Source of the DNA: Clostridium pasteurianum
GTDB taxonomy: Bacteria > Bacillota > Clostridia > Clostridiales > Clostridiaceae
DNA: 64,000 nt
Direction of reading: 5' to 3'
NCBI RefSeq assembly: GCF_001705235.1
Contig: NZ_MCGV01000001.1
Location: forward strand, 3,414,181-3,478,180
Position numbers and translations under genes: made by a program. The notes under the pieces were generated by a model, which made no database searches, was not told where the DNA came from, and saw only the letters and a list, made by a program, of their open reading frames with translations. This document shows, one piece after another, positions 39,500 to 49,031 of this stretch. How positions within the stretch are numbered: the first letter of the stretch is position 1; every line of letters begins with the position of its first letter.

Positions 39500-41440
39500 T
39501 TGAATAATAAGTCAAAAGAAGCATTAGAATTTTATAAAATAACAAGTGAATTAAAAAAGTTTGCACTATCGGATATTGCAAAGGCTAGAATTGAAAAGCT
39601 TGAACCTAAAGTTCAAGAGGAAATGATAAGACTTGAATTAAAGGAAACTACAGAGGCAAGAAGTATTGTAGATATATCTTCAAGCGTACCAATTAACAGT
39701 CTTAAAGATATGGGTAGAATTGTATCTAAGGTTGAAAAGGATGTCGTATTATTACCAGAAGAGCTAAAGGCTATAGCTGATTTACTTAAGGATACATCAA
39801 AAATTAAAAGATTCTTCAAGGATAAAGAATATGTAGCACCAACAATATCAAGATATGCTTATTCTATCTTTGAATTAGATGGAATAAGAGAGAAAATTGA
39901 AAACTGCATAGTTCATGGAAAGGTAGACGATAAGGCTTCTAATAAATTACAGAAGTTAAGAAAGAAAATTTATATATTACAGGATAGAATTAAAAGTAAA
40001 TTAGACAGCATTTTAAGAAGTGATAAATATAAATCATATATACAGGAAGCAGTGGTAAGTGAGCGTGATGGGAGATATGCCATACCGATAAAAAGCCAGT
40101 ATAAAAACTTTATGGAGGGGGAAATTCATGACAAATCTCAAAGCGGTTTCACAGTATTTATAGAACCTGCCGAGGTCAAAAAATTGCAAAGTGAGCTTAA
40201 TGAAAATAAAATTGAAGAGGAAAAGGAAGTGTATAGAATACTTTCAGAGCTTACTGCTGCTATTTATGATAATATAAAAGAATTTAAAATAAATATTGAA
40301 ATCATGGCAAATTATGATTTTATATTGGCAAAGGGTAAATACAGCAAAGCCATATCAGGAAGAAGCGTAGAGCTTAATACTAGAAATTATATAAATTTAA
40401 AACAGGGAAGACATCCTCTTTTGGGTGACAAAGCAGTACCGCTGAATTTTGTTATAGGTGAAGATTATAGAGGACTTGTTATAACAGGACCAAATACAGG
40501 TGGAAAAACTGTTACTTTAAAAACAATTGGGCTTCTTACAATGATGGTTCAAGCAGGACTTCATATTCCAACAGCGGATGGTAGTGAGATGGCTATCTTT
40601 CAAGATGTTTTTGTTGATATTGGAGATGGTCAAAGTATAGAGCAAAGTTTAAGCACTTTTTCTTCTCATATAAATAACATTATTTCAATTTTATCTTGTG
40701 CAGGCAAAAATGATCTGGTTATTATAGATGAGCTTGGTTCGGGAACAGATCCAGGAGAAGGTATGGGAATAGCAGTTGCAGTGCTTGAAGAACTATATGA
40801 TAAGGGAGCAACTATATGTGCTACAACTCATTATAGCGAAATAAAAGGTTTTGCAGAGAAGCATGAAGGGTTTATAAATGGTTCAATGGGCTTTGATATA
40901 AATACTTTAAAACCACTTTATAAATTAACCATAGGAAGAGCAGGGGAAAGCAATGCTTTTCTTATAGCTTTAAGGCTTGGAATGGATAAAAAAATAATTG
41001 AAAGGGCACATTTTGTAACCTATAAGGAGAAGAAAAGTTATGTTGATGTAAAAACTCATGAAAAGCGAATCAATGTAGAAGAAAAAGAAGCTCATAAAAG
41101 GCAGGTTCGTGAATTTAAAGCATCAATAAAAAAAGAGGAAGGAAGGAAACTTTCTAAAAAAGAACCTGATTTTAAAATAGGTGACTCAGTATATATTTCT
41201 TTTATGAAACGAACAGGTATAATTTGTGAGGAAGAAAACAGCAGGGGTGAGTATGGAGTTATGGTAATGAATAGAAAGATTAAAGTAAATAGAAAAAGGC
41301 TATCACTTTATATTGATAAAAAGAAATTATACCCAGAGGACTATGATTATGATATTGTATTTAAAAGTAAAGAATATAGAAAAAAGAATAAGCTTATGAG
41401 CAAGCATCACGTAGAAGGGATGGTTTTGAAAGAAGAATAG
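39500..41440 (+). CDS. MutS2-like DNA-binding ATPase without Smr domain
   Basis: 646 aa from a TTG at 39500 placed 9 nt after GGAGGAG; the upstream in-frame GTG has no ribosome site. MutS core helices and clamp (about 1-300), then the ATPase: Walker A GPNTGGKTVTLK, Walker B LVIIDELGSGTDPGEG and CATTHYSEIKGFA. MutS2 is normally about 780 aa with a C-terminal Smr nuclease domain; here the tail ends after a KOW-like stretch and no LDLRG signature appears. It is probably a ribosome or branched-DNA binding paralogue rather than a nuclease. Confidence 0.85.
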   Translation: MNNKSKEALEFYKITSELKKFALSDIAKARIEKLEPKVQEEMIRLELKETTEARSIVDISSSVPINSLKDMGRIVSKVEKDVVLLPEELKAIADLLKDTSKIKRFFKDKEYVAPTISRYAYSIFELDGIREKIENCIVHGKVDDKASNKLQKLRKKIYILQDRIKSKLDSILRSDKYKSYIQEAVVSERDGRYAIPIKSQYKNFMEGEIHDKSQSGFTVFIEPAEVKKLQSELNENKIEEEKEVYRILSELTAAIYDNIKEFKINIEIMANYDFILAKGKYSKAISGRSVELNTRNYINLKQGRHPLLGDKAVPLNFVIGEDYRGLVITGPNTGGKTVTLKTIGLLTMMVQAGLHIPTADGSEMAIFQDVFVDIGDGQSIEQSLSTFSSHINNIISILSCAGKNDLVIIDELGSGTDPGEGMGIAVAVLEELYDKGATICATTHYSEIKGFAEKHEGFINGSMGFDINTLKPLYKLTIGRAGESNAFLIALRLGMDKKIIERAHFVTYKEKKSYVDVKTHEKRINVEEKEAHKRQVREFKASIKKEEGRKLSKKEPDFKIGDSVYISFMKRTGIICEEENSRGEYGVMVMNRKIKVNRKRLSLYIDKKKLYPEDYDYDIVFKSKEYRKKNKLMSKHHVEGMVLKEE

Positions 41441-41534
41441 AATTTTTAAATATTAAATAATTGGTGGGAGATTCCACACAAATAGAAACATGTTACTGAC
41501 ACTCAGTTGTAAAAATATGGATTAAAATTTAGGC

Positions 41535-41573
41535 GAGCAAGTAGTTTTGGTGTAAAGCTACTTGCTCATTTTT
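41535..41573. terminator. terminator after the MutS2-like gene
   Basis: Perfect 10-bp stem GAGCAAGTAG (41535-41544) and CTACTTGCTC (41558-41567), then ATTTTT. The facing PanE-like gene ends at 41621. Confidence 0.88.
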
Positions 41574-41620
41574 ACAGTGTACATTTGGTGTTTATAATTT
41601 TGAGTTTTAAGGTACTTTAT

Positions 41621-42589
41621 TTATTTTAAGATGGTAAATTTATCAACATATTCTTTTAATTCATTGAAGTATGGCATATCAACATCATACTTTTTTCCAC
41701 TCTTAAGTACATCATAAAACATTGCTTTCATTTCATCAGTAGCATGAGAAATATGTCCTCTAATCATTAATTGCGCCCCATCAGAACTATACATTTTTTT
41801 GAAAAATGGAACTAAAATAAATAGAGGCCAGTAATATTTATTTTGAGGACTTATTTTACTTACATCTATCCCCCGAGCTTTACAAACGTTTAGCCCTTCT
41901 CTAATTGAAAGAACTGTATGTTTCATTATATCAGTGCTTTCTGCAAAAGCTTTTCCAGAGCCTGCTTTCATTACACCGCCTAGAAGTCCAGCTGCTTCAG
42001 CATAATGGGTCAATATCCAGGATAAAATTTCAGTTGAAACTTCAGGATTCAAATTAGCTTCTTTCATTACTCTTGATATATGTTTTATACGCTCTGTTAT
42101 TCTTCCGTCTTTTTCCCCAAGCATGGTAGGTGCTTTTTTGCTTCCGAATATTGTACAGTAAATACCATTCTTGTCCATGCCTCCACCCATAATGTGAGGA
42201 AAACCAAAAATGTACTGAGAAGGAGATAAATATTTTTCAATTTTATTTGTGTCCTCAAAGAAACTTTCAAAAATTAGAACAGTAGAGGTTCCTACTTTAC
42301 TTTTAATTTGCTCAAGCACTGTATCTAATTGATTTGATTTTACGGAAACAATGATAAGTTCATAGCCATCATCTTTTGAAAAGTCAGTTACAGCAGAAGG
42401 CTTGTATATTATATCTTTTGAATTTTTATTGCCTTTTCTGTAATCAGAGCAGCGAATGCGTATTCCTTTTTCTTTAATTAATGATAATTTTTTTTCACGA
42501 ACTAAAAGAGTAACATTATTTCCAGCTTCACTTAATTGCCAGGCATAGGTTGTTCCAATAACGCCTGCACCAAATATTAATATGTTCAT
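41621..42589 (-). CDS. 2-dehydropantoate 2-reductase-like protein (PanE/ApbA family)
   Basis: 322 aa. N-terminal Rossmann fold MNILIFGAGVIGTTYAWQLSEAG; the mid-domain has IIVSVKSNQLDTVLEQI and the C-terminal helical domain follows. Typical NADPH-dependent ketopantoate reductases have a conserved Lys and Glu; the Lys is in SVKSNQ. Whether ketopantoate is the substrate is uncertain, since the gene is paired with an AraC regulator rather than with pantothenate genes. Confidence 0.75.
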   Translation of the reverse strand: MNILIFGAGVIGTTYAWQLSEAGNNVTLLVREKKLSLIKEKGIRIRCSDYRKGNKNSKDIIYKPSAVTDFSKDDGYELIIVSVKSNQLDTVLEQIKSKVGTSTVLIFESFFEDTNKIEKYLSPSQYIFGFPHIMGGGMDKNGIYCTIFGSKKAPTMLGEKDGRITERIKHISRVMKEANLNPEVSTEILSWILTHYAEAAGLLGGVMKAGSGKAFAESTDIMKHTVLSIREGLNVCKARGIDVSKISPQNKYYWPLFILVPFFKKMYSSDGAQLMIRGHISHATDEMKAMFYDVLKSGKKYDVDMPYFNELKEYVDKFTILK

Positions 42590-42623
42590 AGTTTTTCTCC
42601 TTATTTATATTTTAAAAGCTGCC

Positions 42624-43490
42624 TTATTTAATGGGAATATACAAGTATGCATTTTCACCTTCCTTATTTGGTCTAAAATCTTTACCATAAAACTCAAAGG
42701 CATAATTATCTATAGGCATAAGATTTTCTTCTGCAAATAATCTTGTGTAAATGCTATTTATAGTACATGGTATATCTTCAATTGTGTTCGGAAGAGTAAA
42801 TACAGCATATTTATTGCTATTTACTTTTCTCATAACCATATCTTCTGGTATAACATCAATGTTTGATACCGCGACTCCTACTAAATAAGTAAATTCTTCT
42901 GTTTTATCAAAATTTTCATTACAAGTATCAAGTCCATATAAGCCGTCATAAACAATATTGCCTTTTATTTTGTATATATTTGGAATAAATTCATTGAAAA
43001 GCTTTGGGACTTCTTTTTTACTGTTTTTACCTGTGTATTCCATGCCAACAATATAAAATTCTTTTCTTTCTACAATTTTATACTGTAATTTCAAAGGTTC
43101 ATTTTTAAATTTTAAATCTTCTTTTGTTAGTTTTACTTTATACAAATTAGACAGATGCACTCCAAGTTTTTTATATTTTTTTGGAGTTATACTATAATAA
43201 TTTTCAAATGCTCTTGTGAATGCTTCTTGTGAGTTATATGCATATTTAAAAGCAATATCTATAATTGGCATATCTGTTTCAATGAGGTCAATAGCTGCAT
43301 CTGTAAGTCTTCTTTTACGAATATATTCAAAAATTGTATCTTTGCTTATCACTTTAAAAATTCGTATAAAATGAAATTTAGAAAATCCAGTTTTACTGGC
43401 AATATCTGAGGTGCTTATTTCTTCATTAAGGTTGTTTTCAATGAAATTTATTCCTTTTAAAACACTTTCAAAATGGTAAGACAATTTCAT
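42624..43490 (-). CDS. AraC-family regulator with GyrI-like effector domain
   Basis: 288 aa. N-terminal double helix-turn-helix (about 1-110): SDIASKTGFSKFHFIRIFK and SQEAFTRAFENYYSITPKKYKK. The C-terminal half (about 130-288) has the layout of an integron/GyrI-like small-molecule binding domain. It starts after TTAGGAGGA, lies 34 nt upstream of the reductase gene on the same strand, and probably shares its transcript. Confidence 0.85.
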   Translation of the reverse strand: MKLSYHFESVLKGINFIENNLNEEISTSDIASKTGFSKFHFIRIFKVISKDTIFEYIRKRRLTDAAIDLIETDMPIIDIAFKYAYNSQEAFTRAFENYYSITPKKYKKLGVHLSNLYKVKLTKEDLKFKNEPLKLQYKIVERKEFYIVGMEYTGKNSKKEVPKLFNEFIPNIYKIKGNIVYDGLYGLDTCNENFDKTEEFTYLVGVAVSNIDVIPEDMVMRKVNSNKYAVFTLPNTIEDIPCTINSIYTRLFAEENLMPIDNYAFEFYGKDFRPNKEGENAYLYIPIK

Positions 43491-43757
43491 GTCCTCCTAA
43501 TTATATATTTTTGAAAAAAACTTTTTTTGATAATAATTGCTATGTTTTTATAATAATTATAACTTAAGTTTCAAATTTATATGTGCTAAATTTATGGAAT
43601 TGGGATAACAATATGATTCACAAATGAGTAGTGAAACGTCATATATATAAAGTGTAGAGATAATTTTAATTTTAGGGACAAACTACCTGAAAGATTGAAA
43701 TTGTTAATATAAAATTTTAAATTTGCTATTTACAAAAGTGTAAAGGAGTAGTTTACC

Positions 43758-44420
43758 ATGGCTAAAATTGTTCCTTCTATAATTCATAGAGGAAATCCTG
43801 TTGGGGTTTTATATAGAAATCCTAACTTAGGTCATAGCGCATGTAACCAAAGTGATAGATGTTTATATTCAAATAATCAAGGTGCGTGCTATTGTGTTCA
43901 TAATGGAGTTTTTTATGCTGCTTTGTATAGAAAAGATGGAGTATACCACTATCGTAGAAGCATAAATCCAACACATGGTACTCTTGTTCAGGTGATTTTA
44001 AGACATTGGAGATTTAAAGCGGGAACAACCACACCTTGCCTTGAAAACCTTGCAATTGGTATGATTGCAGAAATAAGAAGAACTCAGCCTATACCAAGTC
44101 CATATCAGTTAAAGTGTATTTCACATCCTGCAACTTCGGGTTCACTTATTGCCTCAACTGGTACCCCGGTAGGAGTTTTATTTAACGAGGGATCGGGACG
44201 TGATATTAAAAATGGAGTTTTTCTATACTGGACAAATGGAGTTAATAGATATTGTAAACTTTACAGTAATGATAAGTCGGTTAGCGTTGTATATGAGCAT
44301 TGGATTATAGGTGCAAGTGGTAATGGAGTAGCTATTAGGCGTGATATAAAAGAAAGAACAGGTATCCTAGGAGTATTTAAAGTTTCTACAAGTGAAAATA
44401 TTCCTACACCATGTAGTTAA
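43758..44420 (+). CDS. unknown protein with two internal repeats
   Basis: 220 aa, no signal peptide. Two related halves: PVGVLYRNP...NGVFYAALYRKDGVYHY...VILRHWRFKAG (about 14-95) and PVGVLFNEG...NGVFLYWTNGVNRYCKLYS...VYEHWIIGASG (about 137-195), with a Cys-rich stretch CNQSDRCLYSNNQGACYC in the first half only. The repeat looks like a small beta domain of unknown family. Strong start AAAGGAGTAG. Monocistronic, with its own terminator. Confidence 0.6.
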   Translation: MAKIVPSIIHRGNPVGVLYRNPNLGHSACNQSDRCLYSNNQGACYCVHNGVFYAALYRKDGVYHYRRSINPTHGTLVQVILRHWRFKAGTTTPCLENLAIGMIAEIRRTQPIPSPYQLKCISHPATSGSLIASTGTPVGVLFNEGSGRDIKNGVFLYWTNGVNRYCKLYSNDKSVSVVYEHWIIGASGNGVAIRRDIKERTGILGVFKVSTSENIPTPCS

Positions 44421-44433
44421 AATAATTTTTGTG

Positions 44434-44466
44434 AGGGGTAGAGCGAATAAAACTCTACTCCTTTAA
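44434..44466 (+). terminator. terminator after the repeat protein gene
   Basis: GGGTAGAG region (44434-44443) pairs with CTCTACTCC (44453-44461); a short CTTTAATT tail. It separates this gene from the TPR-AAA+ unit. Confidence 0.65.
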
Positions 44467-44550
44467 TTCATCACAACAATATGATTTAATTATATGTATT
44501 ATTTTATTTATTATAAAATTAAAAAATATTCATTATATTGTAAGATAAAC

Positions 44551-44600
44551 ATTTAAATGATAAAATATAGTTGTATTCTTGGAGTATAATGGATAATAAA
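44551..44600 (+). repeat. leader box repeat, copy 1 (before the TPR-AAA+ gene)
   Basis: First of three related stretches sharing TGATAAAATATAGTTG and GGATAATAAAA. Here it contains TATAAT at 44584-44589, which may be a -10 box. The copies at 46024 and 47084 have lost that hexamer. Confidence 0.65.
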
Positions 44601-44668
44601 ACATGTAAAATGTAAAAAAATGTATTTTAATGATAATATGATATATACATTATAGAGGTGGTTTGGTT

Positions 44669-46009
44669 ATGAATGAAATAGAGATATTAATTAGTGCTCT
44701 GGAAATGAGTCCAGAAAATTCTGTTTTGAGGAAGCATGTAGCACAGTTACAGTTTGAAAATAATTTGTTTGAAGATTCATATGAAAATTTTTGCATACTA
44801 ATTAAAACTGCATATAGAGATTGTGAAGTTATAGAAGGACAAATTAAATGCTTAGTTGAACTTAAGAGATTTAGTGAGGCAAAGGAGCTAGTAGAGGAAG
44901 AATTGCAGAATAGACCAGATTGGGCAAATGGATATGTGCTGCTTTCAAAATGTTTGTTTTATGATCAGCAATATAAATACGCTGCTCAAAGTTATGAAAA
45001 AGCAATTTCTATTGATTCTGAATTAGCTGAAGATGAATTTTATGATAAAATTAAAGAATTTATGCCTAAAGAAAAATTAAAATTATCAGAAGAACCATCT
45101 CAAGAGATATATGAAGATTTTCAGAATTATACAAGCATTTCTAATGAGAATAGAGTTACATTTGAAGATGTAGGTGGTATGGAAAAGGCTAAAGAAAGCA
45201 TAAATATAAACATAATATTGCCATTAAATAACCCTGAATTTTTTAAGGCTTATGGAAAAACTGCGGGTGGTGGAATACTTTTATATGGTCCTCCGGGATG
45301 TGGAAAAACTTTTATGGCGCAAGCTACAGCAGGGGAGTGTAATGCTAATTTCACTAACATATCAATAACTGATATATTGGATATGTATATTGGAGAAAGT
45401 GAGAGAAACTTACACAATATTTTTGAAAATGCTAGAAGAAATAAGCCTGCGGTTATTTTTATAGATGAAATAGATGCCATAGGTGGTAAACGTCAATATT
45501 CTAGCAGCAATACTGGCCGCTCACTTACAAATCAATTACTTGTTGAAATGGATAGCACTCAAAGTAGTAATAAAGATTTGCTTGTAATAGGAGCAACAAA
45601 TACACCATGGCAGGTTGATTCTGCTTTAAGGCGTCCAGGAAGATTTGATAGAATTATATTTATTCAGCCGCCAGATTTTAAGGCTAGAGTTGAAATATTG
45701 AAGCTTTATTTAAAGGACAAGCCATGTAACGATATAAATTATGAGGTTGTAGCTAAAAAATTAGTAAAGTATTCTGGTGCTGATATAAAAGCTATTTGTG
45801 ATGTTGCAAGTGAAGCTGTAATTAAAGTAGCAATGAAGAAAGGAAAAATTGTGCCTATTACAACAAGAGATTTAAATAAGGCTGCAGATCAAGTAAAACC
45901 ATCAACAATAGAATGGCTTAATACTGCTAAAAATTATGCAACCTACAGTAATCAAAGTGGGATATATGATGAGATATTAGAATATTTAAAAACAGCAGAT
46001 GAGAAGTAA
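44669..46009 (+). CDS. AAA+ ATPase with N-terminal TPR domain
   Basis: 446 aa from the ATG at 44669 (GAGGTGG 7 nt upstream). The N-terminal 140 residues are TPR-like helices (VLLSKCLFYDQQYKYAAQSYEKAISID). Then one CDC48/FtsH-type AAA domain: Walker A GPPGCGKT near 208, pore-loop DMYIGESER, Walker B VIFIDEIDA, sensor-1 GATNTPW, Arg fingers ALRRPGRFDR and a lid with SGADIKAICDVASEA. No protease or membrane domain. Likely an unfoldase or remodelling ATPase whose clients are recruited by TPRs; the next two genes encode TPR proteins. Confidence 0.82.
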   Translation: MNEIEILISALEMSPENSVLRKHVAQLQFENNLFEDSYENFCILIKTAYRDCEVIEGQIKCLVELKRFSEAKELVEEELQNRPDWANGYVLLSKCLFYDQQYKYAAQSYEKAISIDSELAEDEFYDKIKEFMPKEKLKLSEEPSQEIYEDFQNYTSISNENRVTFEDVGGMEKAKESININIILPLNNPEFFKAYGKTAGGGILLYGPPGCGKTFMAQATAGECNANFTNISITDILDMYIGESERNLHNIFENARRNKPAVIFIDEIDAIGGKRQYSSSNTGRSLTNQLLVEMDSTQSSNKDLLVIGATNTPWQVDSALRRPGRFDRIIFIQPPDFKARVEILKLYLKDKPCNDINYEVVAKKLVKYSGADIKAICDVASEAVIKVAMKKGKIVPITTRDLNKAADQVKPSTIEWLNTAKNYATYSNQSGIYDEILEYLKTADEK

Positions 46010-46023
46010 TCATAAAATGAATA

Positions 46024-46072
46024 TTTGAATGATAAAATGTAGTTGTATTTTTGAAATGTGGTGGATAATAGA
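46024..46072 (+). repeat. leader box repeat, copy 2
   Basis: TGATAAAATGTAGTTGTATT and GTGGTGGATAATAG; about 80 percent alike copy 1. It carries the ribosome site (GTGGTGG) for the first TPR gene. Confidence 0.65.
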
Positions 46073-46075
46073 AGT

Positions 46076-47098
46076 ATGGAAAATATAAATGATAATAATA
46101 AACAAGCGAAAAATATAGAGAAAAGAATGATTTTTTTATACGATGCTGATAAAGATGAGCTTGCAATAAAGGAAGCAGAAAAATTGCTTGAATATAAACC
46201 TAATAATTATAAGGCATTGATGATTATTGCTATAAGCTATGAATATATGAGACAATATGATAGAGCAGCAAGTGCGGCACTAGAATTGCTGAGGGTTTAT
46301 CCTGAAAGTTCACTTGCATATGGAATATGTGGTCATATTTTTTTAAATAAGGGCGAGTATAAAAAAACTATTGATTATTGTAAAAAGTCCATGGAATTAG
46401 ATCCTTATGATGCGTTCTTTGGTTACTATACTATGTCTTTTGCTTTGTCGGAAATTGGCGGAAGAGCAAATTTATGCGAGGCTGCAAATTTAATAGATAA
46501 AGCTTTAGAAATTGAACCGGATAATGTAGAATTTCATGTGGCTGCATGTGGAATTTATATGGATATAGGTGAGTATCACAAAGCTAAGGAGGAGGGAGAA
46601 AAAGCCCTTCAGATAAATCCAAATTCCGCTAAAGCACATCTAAATTATGGATCTTTATTAGTATATTTCGGATATCTCAATGAAAGTTTAGAGCATTCTT
46701 ATATGTCTCTTCAATTGGATCCTGATGAAAAACATGAACGAGCACAAAAAAATATAGATGCGGCAAAAGGCTTTCTACAAGAACCGCAAAAATATTATGA
46801 TTACTTAGAAAAAATATTTTTTGATAGAGATTCTAAGTATGAAAATAGTTCCGAATGTTTTGCTTTGTTAGTGGGAATTTTTATTAGAGATAAAAAATAT
46901 CTTAATGCATTAAAGGTGCTTAAGAGATACCTAAAAATAAAGCCAAATGCTGTGGATGAACATATTAAATATGCAAAAATGCTTTATGATGAAGGTGCAT
47001 TAGTTGAAGTGCTGGATTATATTAAGGAATTAAAGAAAATAAATCCAAAAGAAGAAAAATTAGATGAATATATAAAAAATATATCTAATGAAATGTAG
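46076..47098 (+). CDS. TPR-repeat protein, copy A
   Basis: 340 aa from the ATG at 46076; GTG codons at 46058 and 46061 are possible starts but would overlap the GTGGTGG ribosome site. Eight or nine TPR units through the whole length (for example AYGICGHIFLNKGEYKKTIDYCKKSMELDP). Soluble, no catalytic motif. It follows the AAA+ gene by 66 nt and is about 60 percent identical by eye to the next gene, so it is a tandem paralogue, probably an adaptor or client-binding partner of the ATPase. Confidence 0.78.
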   Translation: MENINDNNKQAKNIEKRMIFLYDADKDELAIKEAEKLLEYKPNNYKALMIIAISYEYMRQYDRAASAALELLRVYPESSLAYGICGHIFLNKGEYKKTIDYCKKSMELDPYDAFFGYYTMSFALSEIGGRANLCEAANLIDKALEIEPDNVEFHVAACGIYMDIGEYHKAKEEGEKALQINPNSAKAHLNYGSLLVYFGYLNESLEHSYMSLQLDPDEKHERAQKNIDAAKGFLQEPQKYYDYLEKIFFDRDSKYENSSECFALLVGIFIRDKKYLNALKVLKRYLKIKPNAVDEHIKYAKMLYDEGALVEVLDYIKELKKINPKEEKLDEYIKNISNEM

Positions 47099-47129
47099 TT
47101 GTATTTTTGAAATGTGGTGGATAATAAAA
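47084..47129 (+). repeat. leader box repeat, copy 3
   Basis: AATGTAGTTGTATTTTTGAA then GTGGTGGATAATAAAA. It begins inside the final codons of TPR copy A, marking the junction of the gene duplication. Confidence 0.65.
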
Positions 47130-47131
47130 GT

Positions 47132-48229
47132 ATGAAAAATATAAATGATAATAATAAACAAATGGAAAATATCAAAAAAAGAATAGCTTTTTTATTTGAG
47201 GCTAAAAAATATGAGCTTGCAATAAAGGAATCAGAAAAATTGCTTGAATATGAACCTGATAATTATAATGCATTGGTGTATATTGCCTCATGCTATAGCA
47301 ATATGGAAAAATATGATAGAGCCCAAAGTGCAGCATTAGAACTTTTGAGAGCTTATCCTGAAAGTTCAGTGGCATATGGAGTATGTGGCCGTGTTTTTTT
47401 TGATAAGGGTGAGTATAGAAAATCTATTGGTTATTGCAGAAAATCTATAGAATTAGATCCTTATGATGCATTTATTTACTATATGATGTCTTTTGCTTTT
47501 AAAAAAGTTGGTGGAAGAACAAATTTATGTAAGGCTGCCGAATTAATAAATAAAGCTTTAGAAATTGAACCCGATGATGCGGAGTTTCATTTGCATTCAT
47601 GTGGAATTTATGTACATATAGGTGAGTATCACAAAGCTAAGGAGGAGGGAGAAAAAGCCCTTCAGATAAATCCTAATTCCTCTAGAGCACATCTAAATTA
47701 TGGACTTGCATTAATATATTTGGGATATCTGAATGAAAGTTTAGAGCATTTACATATAGCTCTTAAATTGAACCCTAATGATAAACAAGCACTACAAAGT
47801 ATAGATGTGGTAAATGACTACATAAAAGATTCACAAAAATATTATGACTTTCTAGAACAAAGATTTTTTGAAAGAGATTCAAAGTATGAAAATAGTTCAA
47901 AAGCTTTTGTTATATTAGTGGAAATTTATATTATGAAGGAAAAATATTTTGATGCATTAAGGGTGCTTAAGAGATATTTAAGAATAATGCCGCATGCTGT
48001 AGATGAACATATTAATTATGCAAGAATGCTTTATGATAAAGGTGCATTAGCTGAAGCATTACATTATATTAAGGCATTAAAGAAACGGAATCCAAAGGAG
48101 GAAAAACTAGATGAATATATAAAAAATATATCTACTGAAATGAAAAAAAATAGAATAAAGGAAATTCACTTTTGTACGGAAAAGATGGGCATTTGCAGAA
48201 AGATAAGAATGCTAGGCCTAAAAAGGTAA
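47132..48229 (+). CDS. TPR-repeat protein, copy B
   Basis: 365 aa from the ATG at 47132. Same TPR layout as copy A. A stretch around 47634-47675 is almost base-identical with 46580-46621, much more alike than the rest. The C-terminus is longer than copy A by about 25 residues and basic (MKKNRIKEIHFCTEKMGICR), possibly read-through into formerly non-coding sequence after loss of the ancestral stop. Role as for copy A. Confidence 0.76.
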   Translation: MKNINDNNKQMENIKKRIAFLFEAKKYELAIKESEKLLEYEPDNYNALVYIASCYSNMEKYDRAQSAALELLRAYPESSVAYGVCGRVFFDKGEYRKSIGYCRKSIELDPYDAFIYYMMSFAFKKVGGRTNLCKAAELINKALEIEPDDAEFHLHSCGIYVHIGEYHKAKEEGEKALQINPNSSRAHLNYGLALIYLGYLNESLEHLHIALKLNPNDKQALQSIDVVNDYIKDSQKYYDFLEQRFFERDSKYENSSKAFVILVEIYIMKEKYFDALRVLKRYLRIMPHAVDEHINYARMLYDKGALAEALHYIKALKKRNPKEEKLDEYIKNISTEMKKNRIKEIHFCTEKMGICRKIRMLGLKR

Positions 48230-48335
48230 ATATGTTTTTAAAATTGATATATTATAAACATAAACCATTCTACAAAATGAGGACATAATTATAGGCATAA
48301 AGCGATTAAGAGATAGTTCAAGGGGGATGTTTTAA

Positions 48336-49031
48336 TTGAAAACAATTGGACTAATTGGAGGAATGAGCTGGGAATCATCACTGGAATATTATAAAATCAT
48401 AAATGAAACTGTTAAGTCAAAACTAGGAGATCTTCATTCTGCAAAGTGTATAATGTATTCTGTGGATTTTGAAGAAATAGAGCTTTTACAGCATCAGGAA
48501 AAGTGGAAGGAATTAACGGGTATTATGGTTGCTGCGGCTAAAGCACTTAAAAGCGCAGGGGCTGATTTTATTGTAATATGTACTAATACTATGCATAAAA
48601 TGGCAGAAGATATAGAAAAGAAAGCCGGAATAAAGGTCTTACATATAGCAGAAGTTACTGGAGAAAAAATAATTGAAAAGGGACTTAAAAAGGTTGGACT
48701 TCTTGGAACTAAATTTACTATGGAGCAGGATTTTTATAAGAAGGTGCTAAAGGACAAGTTCAATATTGATGTAATCATTCCAGAGGAAGATGATAGAAAA
48801 GTTGTTCATAAAATTATTTATGAAGAGCTTTGCAAAGGTATTTTAAAGGATACTTCAAGAGAGAAATATAAAGAAATAATAGATAAATTAAAAGACAAGG
48901 GCGCTGAAGGAGTAGTGCTTGGATGTACAGAAATACCATTATTAATAAAGCAAAAGGATGTTTCAATTCCTGTTTTTGATACGACGACAATACACGGGGT
49001 TTCTGCTGTTGAATTTGCAATTGCTCAGTAA
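48336..49031 (+). CDS. aspartate/glutamate racemase family protein (YgeA-like)
   Basis: 231 aa, TTG start 9 nt after AGGGGGA. Two-Cys cofactor-independent racemase: the first Cys in VICTNTMHKMA, the second in GVVLGCTEIPLLI; the N-terminal GLIGGMSWESSLEYY and the FDTTTIHGVSAVEFA tail are typical. It interconverts D- and L-aspartate or a similar amino acid. The stop TAA is the first codon of a half copy of the hairpin repeat family (E6). Confidence 0.88.
   Translation: MKTIGLIGGMSWESSLEYYKIINETVKSKLGDLHSAKCIMYSVDFEEIELLQHQEKWKELTGIMVAAAKALKSAGADFIVICTNTMHKMAEDIEKKAGIKVLHIAEVTGEKIIEKGLKKVGLLGTKFTMEQDFYKKVLKDKFNIDVIIPEEDDRKVVHKIIYEELCKGILKDTSREKYKEIIDKLKDKGAEGVVLGCTEIPLLIKQKDVSIPVFDTTTIHGVSAVEFAIAQ

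Noticed and set aside
41432-41465. AT-rich string after the MutS2-like stop resembling the E2 left arm
   Set aside because: Only loosely similar, with no complementary arm; similarity is expected by chance at this base composition.
41458-41520. Possible riboswitch-like stem in the region after the MutS2-like gene
   Set aside because: No conserved riboswitch core could be matched and no downstream gene on that strand would be controlled.
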